The position numbers were made by a program, and so were the translations under genes. This document shows, one piece after another, positions 1-13,000 of a stretch of 64,000 nt of DNA. Source of the DNA: Thereva unica (Eukaryota > Arthropoda > Insecta > Diptera > Therevidae). The stretch is from positions 1,156,001 to 1,220,000 of the forward strand of contig OX465281.1 in assembly GCA_949987705.1 (NCBI GenBank), in the 5' to 3' direction. Within the stretch, counting starts at the first letter, position 1; the number at the start of each line of letters is the position of its first letter. The notes below the pieces were generated by a model. That model did no database searches. It was given only the letters and a program-made list of their open reading frames with translations, and was not told where the DNA came from.

Positions 1-979
1 TGAAAACATAAAAATAAGAATGACAGAAACACCAACTGCGCTCCACTATCTGGAGAAATATTTAACAGTGTACACCTGTTCCCCTTTTCGCCGAAGGTTC
101 GCTTCGTTGGTGTGGTGGAAGTGTGTCTCGTGTCTCCGCTCCGGCCGATAAAACTATTGTTTACCTTTTCTACTTTGTTGCTCGCGTTATTTTCTATCTT
201 TTTTTAGTAATTCGTGTGTGAGTTTGATACTGTGAAGGCCTTTTTCACTTTATCTTTTTTGCATCTCTTTCTTTTTCGTTGTTTTGGAATATTTTCGAAC
301 TCGTTGGCGTTGCGATCAATTCTTTTGCAAGAGGGGAATTATTGTGGTTTGTTGGCGGATTATAGTACTGCCAAATGCCATGATTTTTATGACAACATTC
401 GATTTAATTAAAAATAGAGAAAAAAAATAATGCAGTTCTACATAAACATTATTTCACGATAACTCATCGAAAAAATTAGGTAATAACTTTGTTGATCCTC
501 TAACGATCCTCAATAACGACATTAACATTTAGTTTGTAACTGCCTAAAAATGCAGTTCGATAAATTTTAAATCTATGTTTCCGATTATATTGAGGCTGCA
601 GAACTTCCCACTTATGAGTGGGTTTTGCGTAAATTCTTTGCCTACCCGTTAAAAACTTGATTGCTTTTAACATAAACAAAAATAATGACCGTAAACAGCA
701 ATAACCATGCCTTATAAGGTTCATAAAATCTACAGCTTAATATATTTATTAAAAACTAGCATAAAACCCGCGTGCCTTGCAACGCCTTTAAATAAAAACT
801 GTTTATTATGTGCAATGTTTTCCTTCAAAAAAAAAAAAAAGTCAGCTGTCATTATCCCTAAAAGGGTTTATTATAGTGCATATTTTTAATAAATATGGTA
901 AACAAATTGCTGCGTATATCACCTCTGCTCAACAAATCTGCAAGTTTTGAAGCAGAAATGGGCATGTTTATGTCCCCCA
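1..979. other. AT-rich unique sequence
   Basis: Pyrimidine-rich at the left and AT-rich to the right, with a run of A at 829-840. I see no convincing gene, RNA or transposon. Open frames here are short and unlike any family I know. Confidence 0.4.
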
Positions 980-3070
980 TTTCACTGCGTTAGGGAATGA
1001 ATTTCGAAAAATTGCTTCTTAGTGAATGTCCACGTCATTATAGAGATGCACTGTCAAAATTAAAGCCCTTCAGCTCCAGCGGTTTGGGTTAACCCCATTT
1101 AACCCCCTTAGGGGATAGATTTCAAAAAATCGCTCCTAAGTGGATGTCCACGTCATTATAGGGATGCACGGTCAAAATTAAAGCCCTCCAGCTTCAGCGG
1201 TGTGGGTTAACCCCATTTCACACACTTAGGGGATGAATTTCGAAAAATCGCTTTATAGTGGATGTCCACGTCATTAAAGGGACGTACTGTCAAAATTTCA
1301 GCCCTATAGCTGCAGCGGTTTGGGTAAACCCCATTTCACCCCCTTAGGGGATGAATTTCGAAAAATCGCTTTATAGTGGATATCCACGCCATTATAGGGA
1401 TGCACTGTCAAAATTTCAGCTCTATATCTATAGCGGTTTGGAAAAAACCCATTTCACCCCCTTAGGGGATGAATTTCGAAAAATCGCTTTATAGTGGATG
1501 TCCACGCCATTATAGGGATGCACTGTCAAAATTTCAGCCCTATAAATTTAGCGGTTTGGAAAAACCCCATTTCACCCCCTTAGGGGATGAATTCCGAAAA
1601 ATCGCTTCTTACTGAATGTCCACATCACTATAGGGATGCACTGTCAAAATTTCAGCCCTATAGCTCCAGCGGTTTGGGTAAACCCCATTTCACTCCCTTA
1701 GGGGATGAATTTTGAAAAATCGCTTTAATAGTGGAAGACCACGCCATTATAGGGATGCACTGTCAAAATTACAGCCCTATAGCTTTAGCGGTTTGGGTAA
1801 ACCCTATTTCACCCCCTTAGGGGATGAATTTCTAAAAATCGCTCTATAGTGGATGTCCACGCCATTATAGGGATGCACTGTCAAAATTTCAGCCCTATAT
1901 CTATAGCGGTTTGGAAAAACCCCATTTCACCCCCTTAGGGGATGAATTTCGAAAAATCGCTTTATAGTGGATGTCCACGCCATTATAGGGATGCAATGTC
2001 AAAATTTCAGCCCTATAGCTATAGCGGTTTGGAAAAACCCCATTTCACCCCCTTAGGGGATGAATTTCGAAAAATCGCTTCTTAGTGGATGTCCACATCA
2101 TTATAGGGATGCACTGTCAAAATTTCAGCCCTATAGCTCCAGCGGTTTGGGTAAACCCCATTTCACTCCCTTAGGGGATGAGTTTTGAAAAATCGCTTTA
2201 ATAGTGGAAGACCACGCCATTATAGGGATGCACTGTCAAAATTGCAGCCCTATAGCTTTAGCGGTTTGGGTAAACCCTATTTCACCCCCTTAGGGGATGA
2301 ATTTCGAAAAATCGCTCTATATTTGATATCCACGCCATTATAGGGATGCACTGTCAAAATTTCAGCCCTATATCTATAGCGGTTTGGAAAAACCCCATTT
2401 CACCCCTTTAGGGGATGAATTTTGAAAAATCGCTTTATAGTGGATGTCCACGCCATTATAGGGATGCACTGTCAAAATTTCAGCCCTATATCTATAGCGG
2501 TTTGGAAAAACCCCATTTCACCCCCTTAGGGGATGAATTTCGAAAAATCGCTTTATAGTGGATGTCCACGCCATTATAGGGATGCACTGTCAAAATTTCA
2601 GCCCTATAGCTATAGCGGTTTGGAAAAACCTCATTTCACCCCCTTAGGGGATGAATTTCGAAAAATCGCTTCTTAGTGGATGTCCACATCATTATAGGGA
2701 TGCACTGTCAAAATTTCAGCCCTATAGCTCCAGCGGTTTGGGTAAACCCCATTTCACTCCCTTTTGGGATGAATTTTCGAAAAATCTTTTTAATAGTGGA
2801 TGACCACGCCATTATAGGGATGCACTGTCAAAATTACAGCCTTATAGCTCCAGCGGTTTGGAAAAAACCCATTTCACCCCCTTAGGGGATGAATTTCGAA
2901 AAATCGCTGTCCACGTCATTAAAGGGATGCACTGTAAAAATTTCAGCCCTATAGCTCCAGCGGTTTTGAGTTGACCCTATTTCACCCCCTTAGGGGATGA
3001 ATTTCGAAAAATCGCTAGGGATGCACTGTCAAAAATTTTAGCCCTTTAGCTCTAGCGGTTTAGGTTGTGC
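980..3070 (+). repeat. minisatellite of about 18 copies of a roughly 119-bp unit
   Basis: Tandem copies share the blocks CCCATTTCACCCCCTTAGG, ATGAATTTCGAAAAATCGC, ATTATAGGGATGCACTGTC and AAAATTTCAGCCCTATAGC. Counting one clean copy gives a period of 119 bp. Copies differ by diagnostic variants (TTTATAG / CTTCTTAG / TTTAATAG; CTCCAG / CTATAG / CTTTAG). These recur in the same order, so the array has a higher-order structure (see findings). The last copies near 2890-3070 are shortened. Short open frames inside are by-products of the repeat. Confidence 0.95.
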
Positions 3071-3276
3071 GTTGTCTTTCAGTCAGTTACTTTTTATACA
3101 ATAGAAAAAAAGTAAAGAAAATAAATCCCCTTACAACTTATTGAACCCCATTTCACCCCCTTCAACCCTTTTTTCTCCAAAAAAAAATAGCCTATGTCCG
3201 TCTCCAAGGTCTAAACTATGTCTGTTGCAAATTTCATCAAAATCGGTCCAGCGGTTTAGGCGTGAAAGCGTAACAT

Positions 3277-3313
<37 letters not shown>

Positions 3314-3350
3314 GTTACTTTCGCATTTATAATATTAGTAAGGATGGTTG
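3071..3350 (+). mobile_element. RTE-like LINE/SINE 3' end with (ACAG)n
   Basis: This is single-copy sequence that continues the repeat unit (CCCATTTCACCCCCTTCAAC). It then gives AAATTTCATCAAAATCGGTC, CAGCGGTTTAGGCGTGAAAG, an ACAG microsatellite (3277-3313) and GTTACTTTCGCATTTATAAT with a final ATTAGTAAGGATGG. This ending is the familiar 3' terminus of RTE-type retroelements and their SINEs in several insect groups. The minisatellite appears to be an internal expansion of that element's body. No coding part is left. Confidence 0.6.
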
Positions 3351-6300
3351 TACATTTATGCATTTTCAATTAACTTCCTTTGTGAAGACAGCCTTCTCTG
3401 TTAATGTGGGTAATGTGGTTGCTATTCATCGTCTTTCATCGTTTGGGTGCAAGGTTTCGCAAAATTGTGGTTTGAAAACAGAAAAGCGTTAGGAATAATA
3501 TTAAAACCAAACTTAATTATCATTTGGTGTCGTTGTGGTTATTAATTGATTAGTTGTGCTCGAGAACCATTGGGACAACATTGGGTGCGATATGCGATAG
3601 ATAATCATTCTTCATCTTCTTCATTATTATATAGTGCTTCCAACACAAGATCACAAATGCAGCTCCAACCCTTGAAAATATACAGGAAACATTCAGAGAA
3701 GAAGGTGGAGAAGCCCCAAATGGATCTCAGCCGAAAGTCACAAAATGAAACAAGTATCAGCAAACAATAGCAATATGAATTAGCTATACGACCATATCAG
3801 GAAATTATCAAATAAAGGATTCTGACGTAGATACTCCTTATTGGACACAGAAGTACGTTTACTTACATCTACGGAAGATCAAATACAAAGATGATGGTGG
3901 CTGGTGAACGAAATCAATCGGGAAGATCAGTGAATGGAATTCGATATGGACGGAAGTAACAAGTCATTTAATATAAATCCACCAACGCTGAGAAAGGTCC
4001 AAAAAGCATTGGAACTAAAAAATAAGAAAGCCGAGGGCTTAGATAGAGCTTAATTGCTAAAAGATAGCGCTAAGAAATAAAACATTGTTCGCCATAACAG
4101 AATGCAAAGGGGGCTCGGTAGTCTAGGGACATTGGCATTGTTCGACATTGCACTCTATACGAAAAAAATGAATTGTTGACGGTACAAAGGGGCTTTCGCT
4201 GAGCCTCTAGTCTTCCACATAAAAAAAAGACAAACGTTTACAGAAAGGCTTAATGTAAAATTTGTAAGACCGTAAATTGACACGTTCAAAATGTTTAAAA
4301 TAATCCTTGGACCACTAAGATAGAGATTTGCGAGGCATTCATTATACGAATTATTTAGGGATGCGATGGTCTTCATTATGGAATTGGGAATGTGAAAATA
4401 TGTTAGAATGTGGAATTCTTTGAAAGGGTTTAAGCCAGCAGTTGAATGAAGACATCCAGTGGAACCACTGAAATGTTGGGATGAATCAGTTAATGAAGTT
4501 AGTTTTTTCTCTATTTAGAGTCACAAATTGAAGGGTTTGGAGCAGATGATTGTGAATCTGATCTCACTGCATGCTGTACATTAACAATTATCTGCGTCAA
4601 AAGACTCCAAATCGTCTAACTACAATTACCGCCTAGAAACATATCTACCGTGAACTTGATGTGTGTAAAAGGAATTAACTATCACGCCTCTAACTTACCC
4701 TTTCACATTTATGTTTTCATAATCCCTTAAATCCGCTTCCAACCATTAAAACTAAATTTTCCATTAAACTTAACCTTTTAGCCCCCTACCATTCACCTCT
4801 TTCCCCATTAACAACAACTAGCTCTAAATTGAGTGCGTTCTGTTTAGTCTCGCATCTCCAGAATCGCTGCACTAGAATTAATCCATGCCCTGGCTTCGAA
4901 TCACACGGTATAATCGTTGACTTTAGCCCTTGAGACGTCTCGTCACTCTGCTCGTTCGCGGGGTTTTATGATTTCCATACCATCGCACACCAGCAAATCC
5001 TCGAACGAAAATAAACACTTGATTGCCATCCGGCTGTAAAATTCGTCTCGATTCTTCTTCGTTTTCGGGCCAGCGAGTGGCGCATAAACAAATCATAAAA
5101 TTTAGATAAGGCCAAGCCAACGAATAAGATTAAGGAGTTGGGAACCAGACGCGCTGCGCGTAGTTGGAAGAATGTCGCCCTTTTCTCGAAGACTATTTAT
5201 GGTTCCACATCTGTGCGCTGCTTCTTATGCAAATTCCATGCTGCTGGAGCACAAGTCACTGTGATTTTGTCCAGGCCGTTGAATGGAGTTATTTAAGAGC
5301 TTTGTCCATAAATTAAGGAGGATTTCTGCATGAGATGTTGATTTGACGTTTTGGCATCGTTTTGGTGAGATATTAACCATAAAATTATGCCGAGAAAGTA
5401 GTTCTCCGCAAGTTATGGTCTTACTTAATTTATGCTGCTTTATTTCATAAGTAAGCGACGAGCTTCTTTCGGTTTTTATGGTTTCGGTGAGCGTAGAATG
5501 ACGTAGATAGTGTTTCGTCTAGGATTCGCAGAGTTATGCACCTCTACTGGGACCTATTCAGATGCTTTACTAATTGCTAGTGTCATTACTTCATTTCATC
5601 GTTTGCTTTCGCAGTGACATACTTGCCAACTCGGAAAAATAATTGAAATTTATATACAAGTTGGCGCCATTGTGCCACAACTCGCAACTTTCAACCGGAG
5701 CAATGTTTACTATCATAGTTTTTTCCAGCTGAGCCCCTCTAGATATTAAATTTTCATACATTTCTCGCGTAATCAATAAAGAAACCGACTCGGAATTACT
5801 TACTCACGCCTTACGTCAGGTGCTGAAAGTGGATGCCGACGACGACTGATATCTCACGTTTCCAGTGAACAGTTATGATTCACACACAGCTCTACTGTAG
5901 TGAACTTCAATCAAAACAAACAACACGCGAGAGCCTACTTCGCTGATTAAACGCCAACCAACCGTTGTACGATTGCGAAGTCTCATCAGCCAGCAACTCT
6001 TTATTGCCCAAAACGTATTCAAGTTCAAGACGTTCGACCAGCAACAACAACTCGAAGAAGGTCAAAATGTAGAAAAAACTTCTGGAATTTTGACTGTTGA
6101 GAACGCACAAAAGAACCACAGAAAGTACGTGATGGGAGCTTAGAACCAACAACAAGCAGTTGGGCGTGCTCCGGAATACAAGGGCCCGGGGAGACCACAT
6201 CACAGAAAACAATTCTCGCTCGAAGAAAAACGGGTTTTCTTCGTCTTGAATGGCTTCGTTATGGGGTCTTCTCTTGTAGGTTAGCATTCAGTGGAATGCA

Positions 6301-6977
6301 TAGAACCCCAGCTCGGCAGCTGCCGAGGCAACTGAGCGGCATGCACCGTTTCGCGACGCACACATCATCGCGTAAAAATGTGCAATCCTGGCATAAATTA
6401 TGGAAATGACCGAGGAAATTTATAGATAAAAACATTTCGACGAATTCGAGTCGCCGCCATTCTGGGGTCTTCAACTCTCCTCGAAAACCTGTTGTTGAGC
6501 GTCGGGTTTTTGCCTCACGGTTTCACCTAAAGAAAGCCCGAAATTACAGAACTTTGGGATGGGAGAACAAATCCGTGGCTCGAGTCGACTGCACTCGTGT
6601 GATTTGAATAAAAATCATGCCGCGATCGAGCAACATCGCTGGGCGATTATTAATACCGCTTCTGTGGAGCAGCGCTGCATACGACGACACACTTTTGGCG
6701 CTTTCAATATTAATTGGGGGAAATTTCCTTTACCTTCTTGTTATGATTCGATTAAATTTACGAGCAGCTCGTGGTGGATATGAATGGGTTTTCCGTAATG
6801 AAAGCTCGATTGTTGTTACACGTTGATTTCACATCATTTATAATTCGGCGTGGGAGGCATACTAATGTTCGCCTTGACTGTATGAGTACGAAGTGTTTTT
6901 TAGCCATGTTTCAGCAGGTGATCGGGATTAATGAGCTCGTTAAGGTGAAGATATGTATGGTACTCTCAGTCATTCCC
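3351..6977. other. unique sequence with one SINE
   Basis: Apart from the SINE at 4108-4230, I recognise nothing. The part from about 4850 is more GC-rich and CpG-containing, as are 5880-6700. It looks like non-coding host DNA and may hold regulatory elements. The 126-aa minus-strand frame at 6287-5907 has no recognisable motif. Confidence 0.4.
4108..4230 (+). mobile_element. tRNA-derived SINE, internally deleted copy
   Basis: It opens with GGCTCGGTAGTCTAGGGAC, the A-box side of the head. It then jumps to TTCGACATTGCACTCTATAC and a 3' body with ACAAAGGGGCTTTCGCTGAG, ending in CCACATAAAAAAAA. The same body is found at 14575-14713 and 48068-48450. The B box and the middle are missing here. Confidence 0.7.
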
Positions 6978-7050
6978 ACTGGAGCTATGTGGTTAAGGCG
7001 CCCAACTACCTTCCCAGAGGTCCGTGGTTCGATTCCATGCATCTACTCTT
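6978..7050 (+). mobile_element. tRNA-derived SINE head
   Basis: ATGTGGTTAAGGCGCCCAAC resembles a Leu/Ser-type tRNA A-box region. CCAGAGGTCCGTGGTTCGAT provides a canonical B box (GGTTCGATTCC). The spacing and the sequence CTACCNTCCCAGAGGTCC match the head of the longer copy at 48068, so I place it in the same family. No acceptor-stem pairing is seen, so it is not a functional tRNA gene. The 3' body is not recognisable. Confidence 0.55.
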
Positions 7051-10000
7051 GTATGAGTTCATTTTTTAAGTAAAGAGGGTAGCAAACTCCAGATGAGGGT
7101 GTACAAGTTTCGATCACGTGATTTAGTGATGATTCTGCAAAAGGACACCTTCAGAATCACAAGACTACTAGACATTTTACCATGACCTTAACGACATGAC
7201 AAACTGGTAGTACTGCTCGTGCTCCCAGAACCTCATGTAGGAATAACCTAAGTCTTAGGAGATGCAAGTTCCCTTTTCAGCCAGGGTTACAATCTACAAG
7301 TCCTAGATTCGCCCCGCTTCGAATACAATTTGTTCGTATGTGCTTAACAACCGTTTTCGTGTAACTAGGTAGGGTGCAAAACTTTGCCATCAAACTCAAC
7401 TCGTTTAGCGTCTCCATAAACTTATTGAATCACTGTAGGAATGCAGCGAATGTACTATTAATCACTTTCTGAGCGACCACTTGTAATATAAATAGGTGTT
7501 ACCCTATGCGCAGAGAAATTATGCACTAAGGTATACCCAGACACCTGATGTCGATCTTATTTAGTATCAGGCAAGACTTCAGTTTCATTTAGTGCAAGGC
7601 TGAGAGTCACAATTGCTGAGTGAAAAACTCCTGAAGTGATTGCTTCCTCATCTCCTTCTTACGCTTTCAAAAAAGGTAAAACCAAAAAACCCAAATTAAT
7701 AAATATCATTCCAAACCAATGCACGTTTTCTTGGGGTTTATGCTTCCTTTTTTTGTGGTAACCTCATGAATTTTTGCGATTAAAATATTTTTAAAAAATA
7801 TATGCAAATCCTCCTAAATAAAAATTCATAGAATTCTCTACGATAGCGAATTCCGCGCTGTTCCCAATTCACTTCGAAATGTTCGTTTTTCGGACGTTCT
7901 AAAATTTAAATTCCAAATCCGAGCATCACTCCATCTCCCCAGAATCTTCTTAATCCGAGCACGGATCTTACCTTTTTGCACAAAAAGTCGCAGACCCCCG
8001 AGCACGAAAAGGCACGACGAAGGCAGCGTTTTATGAAATCATCAATCAAAATCCATAGACGATGTCTAGTCAAAGTCAATCCCATCAGTCTTGTGGAAGA
8101 AACCGGCGCAGCTCCCTATATCGCAGTGGAAGATTGGGGTCCAGATTTGGTGGTTTGTAGACGCACAGATTATGCACAGAGGACGGGGCTTGTTGCGGCC
8201 GCCGACAGACAGTCTTGACAGATCAGTCGACATCGTTAAGCGTTCGAAGAACTCGAATCAGATTCAAAGTCGTCGAAGCGGAGCTTGATGATGCAAGGGA
8301 GGAGGACGAAAAACGTCGAAATAAATCGCCAAGTCGGGATTCAAGATGACACAATCCGCTGGGATGTGGCGCATGCGTCGCTGGCTGAATTGAATTTAAA
8401 TCCGCTGTGCCCATGAGCTGGCGGCCTGCACGCTTCGCCGCGTCGTGTTTCGCGTCGCGTCTGGACAACGAGCGATTTTCTGATGCAAATTGAATCTCTT
8501 TGTTGGGGTTATGTAGGACACTTGTTGTTGATGCCGAGATGCTGTTTACAGGCAACTGAGCTGGGAGATATCATTTTTCACACTTCAAAGGAAACTGAAA
8601 TGAGGCGTTGATTGACCGAGAATCGCAACAATGGCAGCCAACTTTCAGAACCGCTCTGAATTTCTGCGCCCCATTATCATCGGCGGGAACGCTGCCCGCT
8701 CGCCCTTTGCCTCGTTGCAGTTTTTTTCTGTGAATAAAATTCAATTCAACACTTCCATGCGATTTGCGTACTGCAGTGCTGGCGGCCCCCTTTTGAGGGC
8801 GCTGCTGTTCGCTCGGATTGATTTATCGATTGGACTTAGTTGGAAATTTGATAACTGCCAGCCACACGCGCGCTTCTTCGGCTTCCTTTCAAGTTTCTAC
8901 AAATGCGACTATTCCCCGTTGTTATTAGTCGGCTTCCACTAAAATCAAGCCAACGATTCCCTTATGAGAAACAGATGCTGCACTCCCGCCTTCTGAGGAA
9001 TCTTAAAAATAAATCCATCTTCCGTGCAACTGGAGCCGAGACAATGCTCGTTAGTATCAACGTCGATGTCATCAAACCAGTGCAGTTGCAGTGCCAGGAC
9101 AGGTTGGCCTTGCGCGGGTATTTTTAGTATCTTTATCACGATCCCCCCGCTGCAGCGCACTACAAGCGGCCCAAAATCGAGGGCACTAACTCTGAGCCAG
9201 TGAGAAACGGATCTTCTCGCCGGTGATTCACTACTATCGCGAGGGCACCTTGCTGCAGCCTGCAATCTTAAAAATGCATCTGGTCCAGTTTCATGACTGC
9301 TTAGGAATCAGTCGACGATGATGGAATCTCCAAATGCATTCGATGAGATCACATCAGGAATACGCGAGCCTCCGCTGTGGAATTTCTCGCACGTTTGCCC
9401 TGCGGTGCGGCAGCGGCCTCCTAATGCAGAGAAGATGTAAATTTGCATTTCCAGCACTATCGGTTCCGCGTAGACAGCCCGGGCGATAGCTATTTACTCA
9501 GGTGTACCGTTTCCAGCTGCAATTTACTTTTTATTAGTCATAATATCGTCGCCCAGAAATGTGGAAAGAATGTGAGTTGGGGGGAGGGTCGCATAGGATC
9601 GTGAAATTTGACCGTTTATGGGGAGTCTTTCTTCCGCTTAAGGCGTTACGACATGCTAATTGACAGACGGAGCTTTCCAAGAACTTTGATGATTGATGAA
9701 GAGAGTTCTATGTGGACGCGCTCTTCTAGAAGTTGTGTGGCATTCGGATTTTTTCTTTAAAGGAAGTTTGTTATTAGATTGTAGAAGAATTTTTAAAATA
9801 TTTATGAACGTGCTAACTTGCAACGAAGCTATTGTTGGAAGAGCTATTTTCGTCTCTAGTTCTGGAATATCTCAAAAATTGTCGTTTCTTGGTATTAATT
9901 GGGATGAGGTGGGATGAGAAAATTCAGTTTCGAAAAAAAGATGTCAAATGTCAATCTTTCAACAAAACGAACTGAACGCCATCTAGCATTCCCAAAGTGA

Positions 10001-13000
10001 ACTACTACCTAATTATTTCAAAAATATCAAATCTAGTTTGGGATGGTCTAAAATTAAGATGGGTGAGGTATCAGGTCTAAAAGTACCACGGCCTATTGTA
10101 CTACACCTTTATAAATAGATTTGTAGCCCATACCGCTTGAGCAGGTTCAGCTTTCTTCTTTCTGTTAACGTGAAAACTCAAGGGATTCCTTGTACCGTCG
10201 ACGGTTCCATACATGCATCGCAATCGCGACGATCGACATTATAGAAATGGCTGCATTCAAATGCGATCTGGCATACAGATTCGTGAAAAGAACGTACTCA
10301 ACGTAAAAGGCAGGTATTCGATAGAATCTGAAATGCTCAAGCACAAGCAGCACATACAACAAACACATGTATTCGTCGCTTATATTTTTTGTTTTGTTAT
10401 ATGTGAAAGATTAGACGAAACGCAGGCACGCAACTATCTATCAGCGAAAACTTGCTGCAAACTGAGGGTCCGTCGGCCGCACGCACCGCACGCCAACATG
10501 TATCTGTTCCAGCTTAACAGTATTAATGGCTAGACTGCGTAGCAATTTTTTGTTTGGTAGCTGCCTTCAGAATTCTGTGGACGCTTTCAATCATTCAGTC
10601 GCTTACTTACCTGTTATCGTTGTCTTGACCTCCGCCCGGGATGCGCCAGTGTAGTTTGTTTACGTTCAGGAACGTTATAGGCTGAATATTTTCTTGACTG
10701 ATGTCGCTGCAAACTTTGCGCGGATTATTTGGGAATAGCAAACACCTTGATCAGCAAGAACGAGTTTCCTATTTGATCTCGCGTAACAACTGACTGGGCC
10801 TCTTTGTATTTCTTGAAACCTATTGTCTCTGATGTCACATTTATGTTTCCTCTATTTCCTAGCGAGCTGTCGAAGTTATCGTGCTGATGCTTTTCCGGAT
10901 TTTTGTTTAACAGCGAAGAAGAAACGTTGTCTCATTGATACACCAGTCCACTTGTACAAGTTCCGACCATAAGAAGCGTTGGGCTATCCTTTCCATGGAT
11001 GCTAGATCGAGCGTTAGTTATACAAATTCCTCGGTATCTTTCTCATACCCATTTTTGTATCGCGCTGAGTTTTTTACCTCTTTCAGACTTAATATAAAAG
11101 AAGCCTGTATCCATTGTAACACCCTCGAGCCTTTGCACATATAAGACTAAATTCAGAAATTCGACATTGCAACCGCTTTCCTCACTCTGTTCAGATCTGC
11201 GAAGACCGCGCCTGTCTCCCTTTTATAGACGGATCTTGAGAAAACAGCCGCATCTTCTGCGAGTTGTTGATGGTCTTAGCGCCTCGACAGCAATTTTTCC
11301 CACCTCGACTAGGCCTGGACTGGAAAGTGGTTCGTTGTTCGCATGATCTCGAAGACGAGTTTTTTGCAGCACCACAAAAAAGGCGTCTTCGACTATAAAA
11401 AGCCGCGAGAGCCGTAAAAGTGTCGAAGACATTTCCCATCCTCATCGACAATTCGCTCGATCTGTCAAAGTCTGGGGCGAAGGCCGACATTAAGTAAAGC
11501 TCGAGACTGTTTTGGCCGAAACTCATTAAGGTCGGGCCTAATTGCTCCTTGGGTTAATTAGTAGTCATCAACTAGCGCTGAACTCTGCTTACCGAGGCGT
11601 TTTAATGACGATCGGCAATCGCCCATTCACCACTGTCCCGCGTCCGCTGAGGCCGTTTATGAATGAAATATTTCGACAACATATCAAGCCCCGCCGCGGG
11701 GTGTCCTTGGGCAGGCGAAGTTGGCGAAAATTATTCGAAGGTTCGATCTCGACTCAGCCCCGAAATGGAAACGTGGGCCACAATCACAACGCTGAGGTTT
11801 TTATCGCGCAAATTAAGCTGCTCCAGCGCCGATGAATCATCGCAGGTGTGGGCCACGAAATTCGCGGTTTCTTGCGGGTTAGTCGAGCTGCGCACGTAGC
11901 GACGACTGCGCGCACGGCGAAAAAATTGGATAAAATCGAAACCACTGAAAGTGAGCGCTGCCAATTTAAATTATCTAATCGCGGATTGAGGCGTTCACGG
12001 AATCTCGCCAGCAGTTTGCCTGTGGATTCGCCATATATCTTCTGAAGGTAGACTGCTGGCAGGTTTTTGCAAAGGCGTTTCGAATAGATGGTCCCACTGG
12101 GATTTCAATGAAACTGGAGCAACATATGCTGATCGTGTCGCTCGAATGTGGGTCCACGCTTTTGCTAAATGCGAAAACCCTCGGGCTGAAGGCAGGCATT
12201 CTTTCGCAGAAGGCGCCTCACCGAGAAATCTAATTGCGATTCACCGCAGGTCTGGTCCTCGTTCGGTGCAGCTTCATCGTGAATACCAAATAAAGCTCCG
12301 CAATCACCAGGGCGGAATGTGCAGACTTTTTCTTAAATTGTTGCAATAACTGCTCCACAATGCGCCGGCGCAAGACAAAGAGGCCAAGACACTTCCCCGT
12401 TAATTAGTCCTCGAAAATATGCTGATTGCCGGGAGTAGACCGCGCGTCAGCATCAAAGAAAGTCGAATTCACAGCGTCATCCCAGTCGGGCACCTGAGGA
12501 ATTCCAGGGCTCGGTCGCATTCCTCGGATAGATCCAGATGAGGACTCACTTTTTGCTCGCGATCGTCGACTGATCACTTGCACATGCTGCACAGAAATTG
12601 TTGCAATTGTTGCAGTTTTCCCTCCTTGAATTTTTATTGCATTTTTCCCGGCCCAAGAGCAGACACGACAGACTGGTTGACAATATTCGTCGGTCTTCCC
12701 ACTTGGGCCGCAGCCAGTCGCCTGCGTGTCTTCTAGCCTACACTCGAGCTGGGCTGATTGAGTGGCGCAGAGACGGGTTCTGCGTGCTGCGTGGAAGGCT
12801 TTTACTCGCGTGTAATTAGTTCAACCACTTTTCGTTTTGTGGCAGCACAGGGACTTGCTGCAGCGACAAATGGACACAGAGCCGACAACCTGTTTGGCTG
12901 CTCAATGAAGTCGGTAGAGAGTTTATTAAAATTGATGGAATAGCTTTTAGGTTGATTGGACTGCAATTAAGAAAGTCGGTTGCTGCAGCTACTCCAAAGT

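Noticed and set aside
2676..2885. A protein-coding frame inside the minisatellite
   Set aside because: The frame is a by-product of the tandem units and repeats with them.
980..3070. A CRISPR array
   Set aside because: The whole unit of about 119 bp repeats; there are no unique spacers between short repeats and the DNA is from an animal.
5907..6287. 126-aa minus-strand open frame
   Set aside because: No motif, no splice support and no similarity I can recognise.
6978..7050. A genuine tRNA gene
   Set aside because: A and B boxes are present, but acceptor and anticodon stems do not pair and the sequence matches the SINE heads elsewhere.
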